Shown: positions 30,714 to 39,653 of the stretch, one piece after another
Position numbering within the stretch: position 1 is the first letter of the stretch
Layout of the letters: the number at the start of each line of letters is the position of its first letter
DNA from: Oceanipulchritudo coccoides
GTDB lineage: Bacteria; Verrucomicrobiota; Verrucomicrobiia; Opitutales; Oceanipulchritudinaceae
DNA length: 64,000 nt
Reading direction: 5' to 3'
Assembly (NCBI RefSeq): GCF_010500615.1
Contig: NZ_JAAGNX010000003.1
Span: 744,001-808,000, forward strand
Made by a program: the position numbers and the translations under genes
The notes under the pieces: generated by a model
What the model saw: the letters and a program-made list of their open reading frames with translations, nothing else
What the model was told of the DNA's origin: nothing
Databases searched by the model: none

Positions 30714-31506
30714 TTGCCACGTATTTCACAAACGGGTCTCACCGGTTGATTACGGCTTCACCAGCCGGATCTTCATGTGGATGCTTGACCTGGATGAAAT
30801 TGATGAGGTTGCGCGCTCCAATCGGTTCTTTAGTCGCAACCGCTTCAATGTGTATTCATTTCGTGATGACGATCACCTTTATCTGGGGAAATCGACACTC
30901 CGCGAAAATGTGGAGGCCTACCTGTCGAAGGAAGGCATTGATGAGAAACCTGCCCGTATATCGCTCCTCACGAATCTTCGCACGATGGGATATGTCTTTA
31001 ATCCGGTCAGCTTTTATTTCTGCTATGATTCAGGCGGACAAGCAATTGCGGTAATCGTCGAGGTTCACAACACGTTCGGTGAGCTCAAGCCATTCCTCCT
31101 GACGCAGGCGGATCTGCAGGCCAGCCAGTTCAAGAAAGAGTATCCCAAGCTGTTCTACATTTCCCCATTCTCCGATCTCGACCAACGCCTCGAGATCAAG
31201 GTCGAATTGCCAAGCGATCGCCTGGCACTGTATGTCAACAATTCAGAAAAAGGGGCCAGCAAGCCATTCTTTCGCTCAAGCTTGACCGGTCACGCGGTGC
31301 CCCTGAATAACCGGTCCCTTGCTGCCTACAGCCTGCGTTTTCCCTTTATCACATTAAAAGTGATCATCCTCATTCACTGGCACGCCTTGAAATTATATTT
31401 GAAAAAGGTTCCGTTTCATAAAAAATCGGATGACCCGCATCTTCAAAAGGGAATCCTCCCAAAAAAAGGACAATCGCTTAACATTTCTCCCAATGAAACC
31501 CATTGA
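30694..31506 (+). CDS. DUF1365 family protein
   Basis: The 270-residue protein matches DUF1365: an N-terminal CHVFHKRVSPVDYGFTSRIFMWMLDLDEID block, the central FNPVSFYFCYD motif with VEVHNTFGE, and a late YSLRFPFITLKVIILIHWHALKLYLKKVPFHKKSD segment. I see no known catalytic motif. It is the middle member of a three-gene overlapping operon with the COG2907 flavoprotein and a CFA-synthase-like methyltransferase. That conserved neighbourhood implies action on the same lipid substrate. Confidence 0.85.
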   Translation: MQSSLYNCHVFHKRVSPVDYGFTSRIFMWMLDLDEIDEVARSNRFFSRNRFNVYSFRDDDHLYLGKSTLRENVEAYLSKEGIDEKPARISLLTNLRTMGYVFNPVSFYFCYDSGGQAIAVIVEVHNTFGELKPFLLTQADLQASQFKKEYPKLFYISPFSDLDQRLEIKVELPSDRLALYVNNSEKGASKPFFRSSLTGHAVPLNNRSLAAYSLRFPFITLKVIILIHWHALKLYLKKVPFHKKSDDPHLQKGILPKKGQSLNISPNETH

Positions 31507-32773
31507 TTCCAACACAATGCCAGCCCAGGCAGTCGACCAGTCCTCATGGCTGGACCGAATCGCACGGAAAACCGTCCTTTCCGTATTCGAACGCTTTGAC
31601 CGATCGCCGATTCTTCTGCGCCTTCCTGAAGGCAGGGAAATACTGTTCGGAAAAGAGTCCCAAGACACGGAAACAGCAATCCTCAACATTCACAGCAAGT
31701 CATTCTTCCGGCGAATCCTGATCAATGGTGAGATCGGTTTTGGTGAAGCCTACATGGAAGGAGACTGGAGCACGCCCGAGCTGACACACGTGATTGCCGC
31801 ACTCATCGACAATCTGGAACACATTCCCCAGATGTCGGGAAGCCATGCCAAGGCCCTGGCGTTTCACCTTCTGGGGACCTTGAATAAATTCGCCCACTGG
31901 ACGCGTCGAAATACACGGAATAACAGCCGCCGCAATATCAGTGAACACTACGACCTGAGCAACGAGTTCTATTCGCTCTGGCTTGATGAGACCCTCACCT
32001 ATTCAAGCGCGTGGTTTATGGGCGATGAGAACCTGAAGACGGCCCAGGAAAACAAATATCAGCGCCTCTGTGAAAAGATGCAGCTCAAACCGGGCATGGA
32101 AGTTCTCGAGATTGGCTGTGGTTGGGGCGGCTTTTCGATCTTCGCCGCACGCAACTTCGGGGTGAAGATGACGGCAATCACCATTTCGGAAGCTCAATTT
32201 GAAAAAGCAAGTGCGCGAGTGCTTGAGGAGGGTCTAAAGGATTCGGTCACGGTTCTTCTCAGCGACTACCGGGATATCGAAGGGCAGTTTGATGCCATCG
32301 CCTCCATTGAGATGCTCGAGGCGGTCGGGCACCAATATCTCAAGGATTACTTCGCGAAATGCCATCACCTGCTCAAGCCGGCCGGCCGGGTTGGCCTGCA
32401 GGTAATTGTCTGCCCTGATTCACGCTATGACGCCATGCGCAAGTCAGTCGACTGGATCAAGAAACACATCTTTCCGGGTGGCCAGCTCCCCTCTATCAAG
32501 GCCCTCATTGATTCAGTCAATGCGACTGGCGATCTATACCTGCAGCATCTCGAGAGTTTTGGCATGCACTACGCGAAAACGCTCAACATCTGGCGCGATC
32601 AATTTAACGAAAAAAGGGATGCCGTCATGGATCTGGGATTTGATGAAACTTTTTTCCGTAAATGGAATTACTATCTGGCGTATTGCGAAGCGGCTTTCGC
32701 ATCCCGCAATATCAATGTCTCACAGCTGATCCTCTCCCGGCCGAACAACACCGACTTTGTTCTCGAGGGCTGA
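31493..32773 (+). CDS. Cyclopropane-fatty-acyl-phospholipid synthase family methyltransferase
   Basis: These enzymes transfer a methylene/methyl from SAM to a double bond of phospholipid acyl chains. The 426-residue protein shows ISEHYDLSNEFYSLWLDETLTYSSAWF, the SAM motif VLEIGCGWGGFSIF, SIEMLEAVGHQYL and the late GDLYLQHLESFGMHYAKTL block, all CFA-family features. The ATG at 31493 overlaps the DUF1365 end by 14 nt; an in-frame ATG at 31430 would add 21 residues that read as poor sequence. Whether the product is a cyclopropane, a methyl-branched or another modified chain cannot be told. The last 54 nt overlap the convergent NrfD-like gene. Confidence 0.88.
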   Translation: MKPIDSNTMPAQAVDQSSWLDRIARKTVLSVFERFDRSPILLRLPEGREILFGKESQDTETAILNIHSKSFFRRILINGEIGFGEAYMEGDWSTPELTHVIAALIDNLEHIPQMSGSHAKALAFHLLGTLNKFAHWTRRNTRNNSRRNISEHYDLSNEFYSLWLDETLTYSSAWFMGDENLKTAQENKYQRLCEKMQLKPGMEVLEIGCGWGGFSIFAARNFGVKMTAITISEAQFEKASARVLEEGLKDSVTVLLSDYRDIEGQFDAIASIEMLEAVGHQYLKDYFAKCHHLLKPAGRVGLQVIVCPDSRYDAMRKSVDWIKKHIFPGGQLPSIKALIDSVNATGDLYLQHLESFGMHYAKTLNIWRDQFNEKRDAVMDLGFDETFFRKWNYYLAYCEAAFASRNINVSQLILSRPNNTDFVLEG

Positions 32774-33967
32774 ATCTTCCCGCACAAGGTTGTCTTTCTC
32801 AAAAAGCAGGAATATCCCAATCCTGACGAGGAGGGTAAAGATCAGGAAGCCGATGCCGAATATTCCTGCAGCTACCCGAATTTCAGTTATGCTGGGAGTA
32901 TAGGCGTAAATCTGACCGAGCGTGTCCGGGGTATATCCTGGGATGATCAGGGCAATCCCCTTCTCAATATATACGGAGAAGTAAATCATCACAGCGCCAA
33001 GATTCATCGTGAAAAAGTTGCGTCGGGTTGCTGGCACAACAAACAAGAGAAATGCGACGACTGAAAATACCAGGGAAGTCCATGCATACCAAGCAATAGG
33101 CGACGGCTCACCATGCAGACCAAAAAAGAGATACTCGTAATGAACAACATGGTGCGTGTTCGAATAGTACTCCTTGAAAATCTCTGCTCCAAAGAGGAAT
33201 AGATTGAAGCCCATCGCATAGGCCATCAGCTCCGCCACTTTGTGAATGGCATCGTCCTTTATTTCAAAACTGGTGATGCGCCGGAGAACTTGGAAGAGGA
33301 TAAGCAGAACTGCTGGCCCAGAACACAGGGCTGAGGCAAGAAAGCGCGGAGCAAGAATCGCCGAGTTCCAGTAAGGACGACTCGCCATTCCGTTGTAAAG
33401 AAACGCCGTCACCGTATGGATTCCAACAGCCAATGGAATCGATAGAATTACAAGCGGGATCACAATGCGCGTGTTGTAATGCTCTCCTTTGTAGGCCGAC
33501 CATAGCAGATAGACCACGACAAATGTATTGACCGCCAAATACGCGTTCAGGACGAGGGCATCCCATGCAAGCAGGGATGAAGGAAAATTGAGCCGCCCGA
33601 TGAAGGGAATCATGTGCCAAAGGCGTTCCGGGTGCCCCATGTCAACAAGGACAAATAGAAGGCACATGATAATGGCTGATACTGCCAGGAGCTCACCGAA
33701 AATGACCACTTCCTTGATTGGTTTCCAGTTATAGACATAGGCAGGGATCACAAGCATGACGGCTGATGCGGCTACACCTACGAGAAAGGTGAAATTGCCA
33801 ATATAGAATCCCCATGAAACTGAATCCCGCATGTGGGTGACGATCAGTCCTTCAGTGAATTGCCCGGCATAGGCCAGAAGCCCCTGAATAATGCAGGCAA
33901 GAAGGAAGATCACCCAGATGAAATAAGCCGGACTTCCATTGAAGATGATTCGAAAGATTGTGCGCAT
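32720..33967 (-). CDS. NrfD/PsrC-family quinol-interacting membrane subunit
   Basis: The 415-residue integral membrane protein has 9-10 hydrophobic helices and belongs to the NrfD/polysulfide-reductase PsrC group, which exchange electrons between the quinone pool and a ferredoxin-like partner. The segments GFYIGNFTFLVGVAASAVML, DMGHPERLWH and IPLAVGIHTVTAFLYNGMASRPYWNSAI are typical of the DsrP/HybB-like branch. It is the third gene after a tetraheme cytochrome and a four-cluster ferredoxin subunit, a set comparable to NrfBCD or DsrJOP but without a catalytic subunit. Its 3' end overlaps the convergent CFA-like gene by 54 nt. Confidence 0.85.
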   Translation of the reverse strand: MRTIFRIIFNGSPAYFIWVIFLLACIIQGLLAYAGQFTEGLIVTHMRDSVSWGFYIGNFTFLVGVAASAVMLVIPAYVYNWKPIKEVVIFGELLAVSAIIMCLLFVLVDMGHPERLWHMIPFIGRLNFPSSLLAWDALVLNAYLAVNTFVVVYLLWSAYKGEHYNTRIVIPLVILSIPLAVGIHTVTAFLYNGMASRPYWNSAILAPRFLASALCSGPAVLLILFQVLRRITSFEIKDDAIHKVAELMAYAMGFNLFLFGAEIFKEYYSNTHHVVHYEYLFFGLHGEPSPIAWYAWTSLVFSVVAFLLFVVPATRRNFFTMNLGAVMIYFSVYIEKGIALIIPGYTPDTLGQIYAYTPSITEIRVAAGIFGIGFLIFTLLVRIGIFLLFEKDNLVREDSALENKVGVVRPGEDQL

Positions 33968-33986
33968 GTCTGTTCCCTCTTTGAAA

Positions 33987-34901
33987 TCAGATTGAAAAAT
34001 AATAGAAGAACTTCGGTTGGGTATTAAGCTCCTCCTTCAGAATATAGATCCGATGATTCTCTAGAATGTAGCGGATCTCGCCTTTGGGATCGAGAAGGTT
34101 GCCAAACTTCCGGGCACCGACAGGGCAGACCTCAACACAGGCCGGATAACGGCCTTTGCGCGCTCGCTGAAGGCAAAATGTACACTTTTCCACAACCCCC
34201 TGGGGACGTGGACGATTGCCAAGGTACTCCGTATCAGGATTCAACTGATTCACCGGAAGGCTTGGTTTCGTCCAGTTGAAATGGCGCGCGCCGTATGGAC
34301 AGGCTGTCACACAACAGCGGCATCCAACACACCAGTCGTAATCAATGACAACGATCCCATCAGGCTCTTTCCATGTCGCCCCAACTGGACAGGATTTCAC
34401 ACAGGGCGGATTTTCACACTGTTGGCATTGTACCGGAAAATAGAATTTGTCTTCCTGGGGAACCTCCTCGGCATCATAATAGGCATCTGCATGCATGAGA
34501 TCAATCCCCTTGGCCTTGTCCATCTCCAACACTTGTATCCAGTGAATTTGCGGGTCGCGGGATTGATTGTTTTCCTCAACACAGGCGTAGACACAGCGAC
34601 GGCAACCTATGCAACGCGAGACATCAAGCGCGTACCCGAACAGAACATCCTCCTGGGGAGGCGTGGTGGAAACTTTAACTTCACGATCAAAGCGCTTCTC
34701 ATATCGCCGTTCCCATCTTTCCACAGTGGAGGCAAGCTGCTCCGGCGACATCTCCCTGAAGTTGGTCTGAAAGAATGACCTCAGGGCATCTGCATCCCGT
34801 TTGCATCCAGTAGCCGTATAGGCCGCCGCAAGGGTGAACAGGGTCTTGATCGCGTCACGCCGGTTGACCTTTTCACTCTGTTTATTTTCGGGTGTGTTCA
34901 T
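33987..34901 (-). CDS. Tat-exported ferredoxin-type subunit with four [4Fe-4S] sites (NrfC/DsrO-like)
   Basis: The 304-residue protein begins with a twin-arginine-like leader (NRRDAIKTLF, Arg14-Arg15) and a hydrophobic stretch ending TATGC, where Cys33 could be a lipid site, though the lipobox is weak. Four cluster motifs follow: CIGCRRCVYAC, CQQCENPPCVKSC, CVGCRCCVTAC and CTFC paired with CVEVC. This is the layout of NrfC, DsrO and PsrB subunits, which relay electrons on the periplasmic face between NrfD and cytochromes or a catalytic subunit. It overlaps the cytochrome gene by 4 nt and lies 19 nt from the NrfD-like gene. Confidence 0.88.
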   Translation of the reverse strand: MNTPENKQSEKVNRRDAIKTLFTLAAAYTATGCKRDADALRSFFQTNFREMSPEQLASTVERWERRYEKRFDREVKVSTTPPQEDVLFGYALDVSRCIGCRRCVYACVEENNQSRDPQIHWIQVLEMDKAKGIDLMHADAYYDAEEVPQEDKFYFPVQCQQCENPPCVKSCPVGATWKEPDGIVVIDYDWCVGCRCCVTACPYGARHFNWTKPSLPVNQLNPDTEYLGNRPRPQGVVEKCTFCLQRARKGRYPACVEVCPVGARKFGNLLDPKGEIRYILENHRIYILKEELNTQPKFFYYFSI

Positions 34902-35437
34902 CGTATTTCCTCCTGGCGCACCGGGGCTGGAAGGGGCGCAATTGGCTTAAAACTCGGAGAGTGCGGATCATGGCAACTGGCACAAAGGAGATATTCCTTT
35001 TTCCCCGACCACGAGCCGGTCCGGCGTCCATGGTCGCCGGCCTTCCACCCCTTGAGCTGTTGGGCGTGGCATTGCCCGCAAAGGCGATAGGATTCATCAA
35101 AGGGAAGAAGACGTCCGTCAGCAAGGTGGAGCATGTCCCGGTTCTGCGCATCGTGGCAGTCAAGGCACCATCGGTTTTCCTCATCGTGATCGAAGTCGAC
35201 TGTGTCATGAAAGTCCACTACGCGAGGGGTACGGTCTACTTCATCATCTTCCATGTGGCAATCTGAACAGGGAAAGATGCCTTCCGAGAAAGGCGGGGGA
35301 GCCACTGCAATCAATTCCTCCTCGTTCGGAAGCAATGGTTCGGGATCGGAAGGAACCGCTTCTTTGAAAGCGCTTAAAACGGAAACAGCGACTGTCACTA
35401 TTCCGCAGGTAAAAATAATCTTTTGTGATAAGTTCAT
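34898..35437 (-). CDS. Membrane-anchored tetraheme c-type cytochrome
   Basis: The 179-residue protein has an uncleaved-looking N-terminal hydrophobic segment (IIFTCGIVTVAVSVLSAF) and four heme-binding motifs: CSDCH, CLDCH, CGQCH and CASCH. It would face the periplasm and take electrons from, or give them to, the ferredoxin and NrfD-like subunits encoded directly downstream with a 4-nt overlap. The ATG at 35437 is chosen because it gives a sensible signal/anchor; an in-frame reading from 35680 adds 81 residues running through the divergent cytochrome gene. It is not a clear NrfB (five hemes) or DsrJ (three hemes). Confidence 0.85.
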   Translation of the reverse strand: MNLSQKIIFTCGIVTVAVSVLSAFKEAVPSDPEPLLPNEEELIAVAPPPFSEGIFPCSDCHMEDDEVDRTPRVVDFHDTVDFDHDEENRWCLDCHDAQNRDMLHLADGRLLPFDESYRLCGQCHAQQLKGWKAGDHGRRTGSWSGKKEYLLCASCHDPHSPSFKPIAPLPAPVRQEEIR

Positions 35438-35519
35438 GGTAAAGTTACGGCTGGCCCCTTGCAATGCGCGAGAGATCAACAGCATTGACAGGAAACCGAG
35501 AACCCAACAGGCTGAATCT

Positions 35520-35861
35520 ATGAAGACTCCATTTATATGCCTCGTTTCCCTTATGGCTCTGGCCTCCGTTCCACTTGTTGCCAATGCAAATTCTGGAGAG
35601 GAGCTGTGGATGAAAAACTGTAAGAAATGCCACGGCGAGGACGGCGACGGTGACACAGTAATGGGCAAAAAGTTTTCCATCCGTGACTATACCGATCCTG
35701 CAGTCCAGGAAAGCATAACCGACGAGGATATTGTTGCCGCAGTCACCGATGGCTTGAAAAATGAGAAGGGCAAAAAAGTGATGCTGGCTTTCGGAAGCAA
35801 ACTCACTGAAGAGGAGATTTCCAGTGTTGCGGCTTACGTCCGCACCCTTTCCCCCGAATAA
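35520..35861 (+). CDS. Small monoheme c-type cytochrome, exported
   Basis: The 113-residue protein has a Sec signal peptide (cleavage near NANS-GEELW) and one heme motif CKKCH in the usual class I context WMKNCKKCHGEDGDGDT. A distal Met in MLAFGSKLTEEEISSVAAYVRTL is the likely sixth heme ligand. It is a periplasmic electron carrier. It is divergent from the tetraheme cytochrome across 82 nt that must hold both promoters, so it may be the soluble partner of the NrfD-type module. Confidence 0.85.
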   Translation: MKTPFICLVSLMALASVPLVANANSGEELWMKNCKKCHGEDGDGDTVMGKKFSIRDYTDPAVQESITDEDIVAAVTDGLKNEKGKKVMLAFGSKLTEEEISSVAAYVRTLSPE

Positions 35862-35893
35862 CCATCCCTGACTTAAGGACAATCCAAGTACGA

Positions 35894-37603
35894 TCATTCT
35901 GCTTCCTCCTTGGTGCCTTCCCTGGCCTTTCGCTTTGCACGCGAGATCGTAAAAACTAGTGATACGACAAGCATCAGGGACCCGAGGATAAGGAAGGAGA
36001 GAATTCGGTACTGCGGCTCAAGCTGGCGGGTCCCGACAATCATCACATAGAGGGCTGTGAGCAGAAGTGTCAGATGTCCCATCCAGCGATACCGCCTGTT
36101 TCGGATAATCCAGTTCATCGCATAATAAAAGAGAGCCACTCCCGCCCATGCGACGACCACATAAGCCCCGGGTACCAGATAATACAGCGCATATGGGAAA
36201 GCGAAAAAGGCGATAACGAGATAAATAATTCGCATCAGATCAGTCTTCAATGCCAGCCGGTCTTTCTGCAGGTTTAAGATTCTCGCACTGAATAGTGCCA
36301 CCGCGCCAAACCCGATGCTCATCCCCTGCTCCTGCTTGGTCAGGGCAGTGTAGGCAATAAGGATACTGATAAAAATCAGGCAGTTGCTCACAACAATGAA
36401 CCGTGAACGAAAGTAGATGGCTGTGGCGATCACCACCAGGCTTTGCAGCGATAGAGCGACGAAAACCTCGGGAACCGGAAAGGCCTTGATCAGTGCAAAG
36501 CTCAGAGCCATGTAACCGGTCATCGCATAGATAAATGTCGAAAACCAGCTCTGCTCGCGCTTCCAGTAAACCAATGAAAGGGAAAGAAACAGGATGAACG
36601 CCGCAATGTGTGAAACCAGAAAGGCCTCTTTGTAGGCAAACAGGTTATGCAGGAAGAAGAGGCCAAATCCGAAGGCGCAGATCAGTAGCCCGGTAATCTG
36701 GACGGGCGCGTCCTCCACCTCTCGATGCTCCCGCATCATGACGATAACCGTCGAACCCATAATCCAAATCAGGACAAAGATGAGGGCCCAGCGACTCTCG
36801 TCTACGATTTTAAATTCATTCCCGAGCACCGGGTTATTTGTCGCCCAAACCGCATAGGTAGCCATGGCCAACATGAAGCTCACGGGCACAAGCATCCGCC
36901 ATCCGCATTTCAATTGCGCCCATCCCGCAACCCCCACCAACAGCGTTGTGAGGGAAAGTAAAAACAAGGTCGAGCCACTCACCACAGCCGTTCCAAACCC
37001 GGTAATCAGGGCAAGGATAAACAAATGAGGTGAACTACGCCTCCAGGCTAGAACAAGGTTGATTCCCAGCACCACTAGAAGAATGCCCCGGCCAGCCAGA
37101 GAACTCGTCTCCATGGCAGGTGGATTGCCGAAGAAAAATAAGCGCAAAGCTGAAAAAAAGAGGAGAAGCATCCCAGCCCCTCGCAAATACTTGCTGATCG
37201 TTTCAAACGATTTTCGGGCCACCCTTGCTAAACCGAACGTCAAAAGGCTCAGGGTTGCCCCAACCGCAGATGGCACTGCGGATGGCAAGCCCTCAAAGGG
37301 CAAAGAAAGCGCAAACCCAACGCCAATCGCCATGACCACAATTCCGATCACGGCAAACCAGTTCTGACCAACTTCAAATTCGAGGGATTCGCGTTTCTGA
37401 AGCATCTCTGCCGCAGGGTGGTCCGAGACCCGCTCCTCAGGAACACCGCTATGAGACCTTGCTTCCACTGGTTCCAACCCCAGTCGCTCCTCCACCCGCC
37501 TCATCCGTCGGCACAACTCCACCACTGCGGCCCTCAAGTCGCTTTCGGAGGAATAGTCTGATTCTTGGTAGGTCATCGGCGGGGTTGAGTCCGATGGGGG
37601 CAA
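35894..37603 (-). CDS. DUF2339-like polytopic membrane protein
   Basis: The 569-residue protein has an N-terminal cytoplasmic part (about 1-75) with a short charged helix (ELCRRMRRVEERLGL), then FEVGQNWFAVIGIVVMAIGVGFAL and about 14-16 membrane helices. This resembles DUF2339 proteins, whose first membrane block reads similarly. The function of the family is unknown. An in-frame ATG at 37576 would shorten it by nine residues and cannot be excluded. It converges on the monoheme cytochrome gene with 32 nt between stops. Confidence 0.65.
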   Translation of the reverse strand: MPPSDSTPPMTYQESDYSSESDLRAAVVELCRRMRRVEERLGLEPVEARSHSGVPEERVSDHPAAEMLQKRESLEFEVGQNWFAVIGIVVMAIGVGFALSLPFEGLPSAVPSAVGATLSLLTFGLARVARKSFETISKYLRGAGMLLLFFSALRLFFFGNPPAMETSSLAGRGILLVVLGINLVLAWRRSSPHLFILALITGFGTAVVSGSTLFLLSLTTLLVGVAGWAQLKCGWRMLVPVSFMLAMATYAVWATNNPVLGNEFKIVDESRWALIFVLIWIMGSTVIVMMREHREVEDAPVQITGLLICAFGFGLFFLHNLFAYKEAFLVSHIAAFILFLSLSLVYWKREQSWFSTFIYAMTGYMALSFALIKAFPVPEVFVALSLQSLVVIATAIYFRSRFIVVSNCLIFISILIAYTALTKQEQGMSIGFGAVALFSARILNLQKDRLALKTDLMRIIYLVIAFFAFPYALYYLVPGAYVVVAWAGVALFYYAMNWIIRNRRYRWMGHLTLLLTALYVMIVGTRQLEPQYRILSFLILGSLMLVVSLVFTISRAKRKAREGTKEEAE

Positions 37604-37817
37604 CTATAGTATGGAACACTTCACCTCGGGGCTGGGATATTAGAATCAATGCCAAAGCCTTAAGGCAGGCATTAGAATGTCGAATGCCTTGTCACTCTTC
37701 AAGCCCATAACCGCCCCTTGCACCCCCTCTACCGAAATCAAATCCCATATTACCATTTTGCAGGATTGCCTTGACCCCGACTCACTCATCCATTCAAGCT
37801 AAGAGTTCGTTTTAAGG

Positions 37818-37894
37818 CGGGCTGTGGCGCAGTCTGGTAGCGCACTTGCATGGGGTGCAAGGGGTCGCTGGTTCGAATCCAGTCAGCCCGACCA
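37818..37894 (+). tRNA. tRNA-Pro (anticodon GGG)
   Basis: The 77-nt sequence folds as a full cloverleaf. The acceptor arms are CGGGCTG (37818-37824) and CAGCCCG (37884-37890). The anticodon stem CTTGC/GCAAG has loop ATGGGGT, giving anticodon GGG. The T arm CTGGTTCGAATCCAG is present, discriminator A is followed by an encoded CCA. The gene is alone, 30 nt from the stop of the convergent xylanase gene. Confidence 0.95.
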
Positions 37895-37923
37895 TTGCCT
37901 CCGACCAATCCAACCGCCGTGGC

Positions 37924-39570
37924 TCAGGGAATAGGGACAAAAACCCAGCCCATTCCATCCATCGCAGTTATGCCTGGGACGTATAGCCAGGATGAAAGGG
38001 AGAATGACCAGATCCAGGGGGCAGTTCGTACATGGAGCAATCCCAGCCAGGAACCGCTGTCCACATACTCATCCAACAGGAGGGGGAAGCTTCCCCACAT
38101 TGAGGCACCAGTATCCGAGCTGAGGTGGACTTGCATTGTCTTGCTGGAATCCAGATTAAAGCGGCTCACCGTCACTTCCTCGCCGTTGCGGACCGTAACT
38201 TCATATTCACCCTTGTTCCCGCGAAGCTCTATTCTTCCCGATGTATCTGTACTTTGGATACTCTCCGTATAATACCGTATCCTGTTGAGATAATACCAGA
38301 CAAGACCGTTTAGTTTGACTGAGCCATCGTAGTCGCACAGGGCGGATGAATCATCGCTCATGTAGGTCCACGCGTTCAGACCAGTCACCATCGGGTGACT
38401 GTAAAAGGCGGTCATGATCTCTTCCGTCATCTGCGCCCGTAATTGCTCGTCAGGATAAAACCCTGCGCGGTCATTTTCCTTAATCTCAAACTCCGTCCCT
38501 GCCATCTCCAACCCATAGGCTTGGGAGAATTCTTCCAAACGATCGTAGATGATCCCTGGATCAATATGCTCCCATTTGAAACGTGATTGAAAACCAAGTC
38601 CACTGATCGGTCCACCGTCACTGATTATCCGGTCAACGCTGGCCTTGTAGATGTCGCGACGAGTCGTGTAATAGTCGAAATCCAGCGACTCTGATTTGGC
38701 TGAAATAATCTGGTTCTCGTTGAGAAAGAACTCACACCCTGGAAGCACTGCCTCAGTTTCGGCTATCTTGAACCACTCGGCCATCTCTCCATAGCCCAGC
38801 AAGTCTTGTACGCGGAAGTTTCCTCGCGGTTCATTAATGACATCCCATTCATATACGGGCCACTTTGAGGCCCAATCGGTGATCATTGCATCAATATTTG
38901 CCTTCAGGATCGCCTTGAGCGCATCGACAGTCCCGGGAGTTTCCCCATTGGCGATGGCCGCTTCGACATCCTCGACATCCGAGAGGATATCCGCCGGCAA
39001 ATGATTGTTGCCTGTATTTCCCGGCCAGATCAGAAGATGCCCGCGCACAGGCAGGTCATTCGCCTGGGCCCATTCGAAAAAGCCGGGCAGCAAGTACTCA
39101 TTCCCGTTCCTGAGCTTCGGCTTGAGTCCGTTGTTTAATCCGGCAGTATTAAACATCTTCAGGGCCAGGGATTGGTACCGTTCCGTCGTGATCCGTAGAT
39201 TTCCTGTTTCGTTGAACATGTCCCGCAGGCCAAGGACTCCGCCAAAGTTAAAGCCATTACTCAATAACTTGACTTCAACCACTGCGCCGGAAACAGGCAT
39301 CCCGTTGCGATCAAGGACTTCAATTGCCAAGTCAGCCCTGCGATGGGTTTCGATGCGTTGCTCCGCGTCGCGGCGCCACTGCGGCTTCTGGCCGTCAGGC
39401 TTGACGATGGATCCAAGCTCGAGAATTTCTTCGGCACTCAGCCTGATGCCCAGATCGCTCTCCATCTTCTCTATTTCCCAAGGACTTAAGGTTCCGCCCA
39501 AGAGCATTGATGGGGCGGATAAGCCGATTAGCAGGCTGACAAAGGGAATGAGTAAAGGGGTATTCAACAT
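37924..39570 (-). CDS. Secreted GH10 endo-1,4-beta-xylanase with tryptophan-rich C-terminal tail
   Basis: The 548-residue exported protein has a signal peptide (residues 1-25), a small beta domain (about 79-118, DLAIEVLDRNGMPVSGA...) and a GH10 barrel (about 130-430). The barrel shows RGHLLIW, the acid/base Glu247 in WDVINEPRG and the nucleophile Glu360 in AGTEFEI. GH10 enzymes cleave xylan internally. The last 65 residues (about 484-548) are a Trp-rich tail with LGLLHV, APWIWSF and SSWLYV elements, related to the tails of the proteins at 39654 and 55662. The ATG at 39570 gives the signal peptide; a reading from 39729 does not. It lies 83 nt downstream of the CAP-protein gene on the same strand. 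Confidence 0.88.
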   Translation of the reverse strand: MLNTPLLIPFVSLLIGLSAPSMLLGGTLSPWEIEKMESDLGIRLSAEEILELGSIVKPDGQKPQWRRDAEQRIETHRRADLAIEVLDRNGMPVSGAVVEVKLLSNGFNFGGVLGLRDMFNETGNLRITTERYQSLALKMFNTAGLNNGLKPKLRNGNEYLLPGFFEWAQANDLPVRGHLLIWPGNTGNNHLPADILSDVEDVEAAIANGETPGTVDALKAILKANIDAMITDWASKWPVYEWDVINEPRGNFRVQDLLGYGEMAEWFKIAETEAVLPGCEFFLNENQIISAKSESLDFDYYTTRRDIYKASVDRIISDGGPISGLGFQSRFKWEHIDPGIIYDRLEEFSQAYGLEMAGTEFEIKENDRAGFYPDEQLRAQMTEEIMTAFYSHPMVTGLNAWTYMSDDSSALCDYDGSVKLNGLVWYYLNRIRYYTESIQSTDTSGRIELRGNKGEYEVTVRNGEEVTVSRFNLDSSKTMQVHLSSDTGASMWGSFPLLLDEYVDSGSWLGLLHVRTAPWIWSFSLSSWLYVPGITAMDGMGWVFVPIP

Positions 39571-39653
39571 CGAAGGAACAAGCCTTTCAGAATTCCCTTT
39601 ACGTGCAAATCCTTCCGTAATGCACACTGTTGCGGAGGCAATGTTGCCCCGCT

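Noticed and set aside
32720-35437. Alternative complex III, polysulfide reductase or nitrite reductase operon
   Set aside because: The pentaheme ActA, molybdopterin subunit and NrfA are all absent; only the electron-transfer part is present, so naming a specific enzyme would overreach.
37770-37817. Sigma-70 promoter for the tRNA gene (TTGACC and a downstream AT-rich box)
   Set aside because: The -35-like hexamer is followed at 17-18 nt by sequence with no resemblance to a -10 element.
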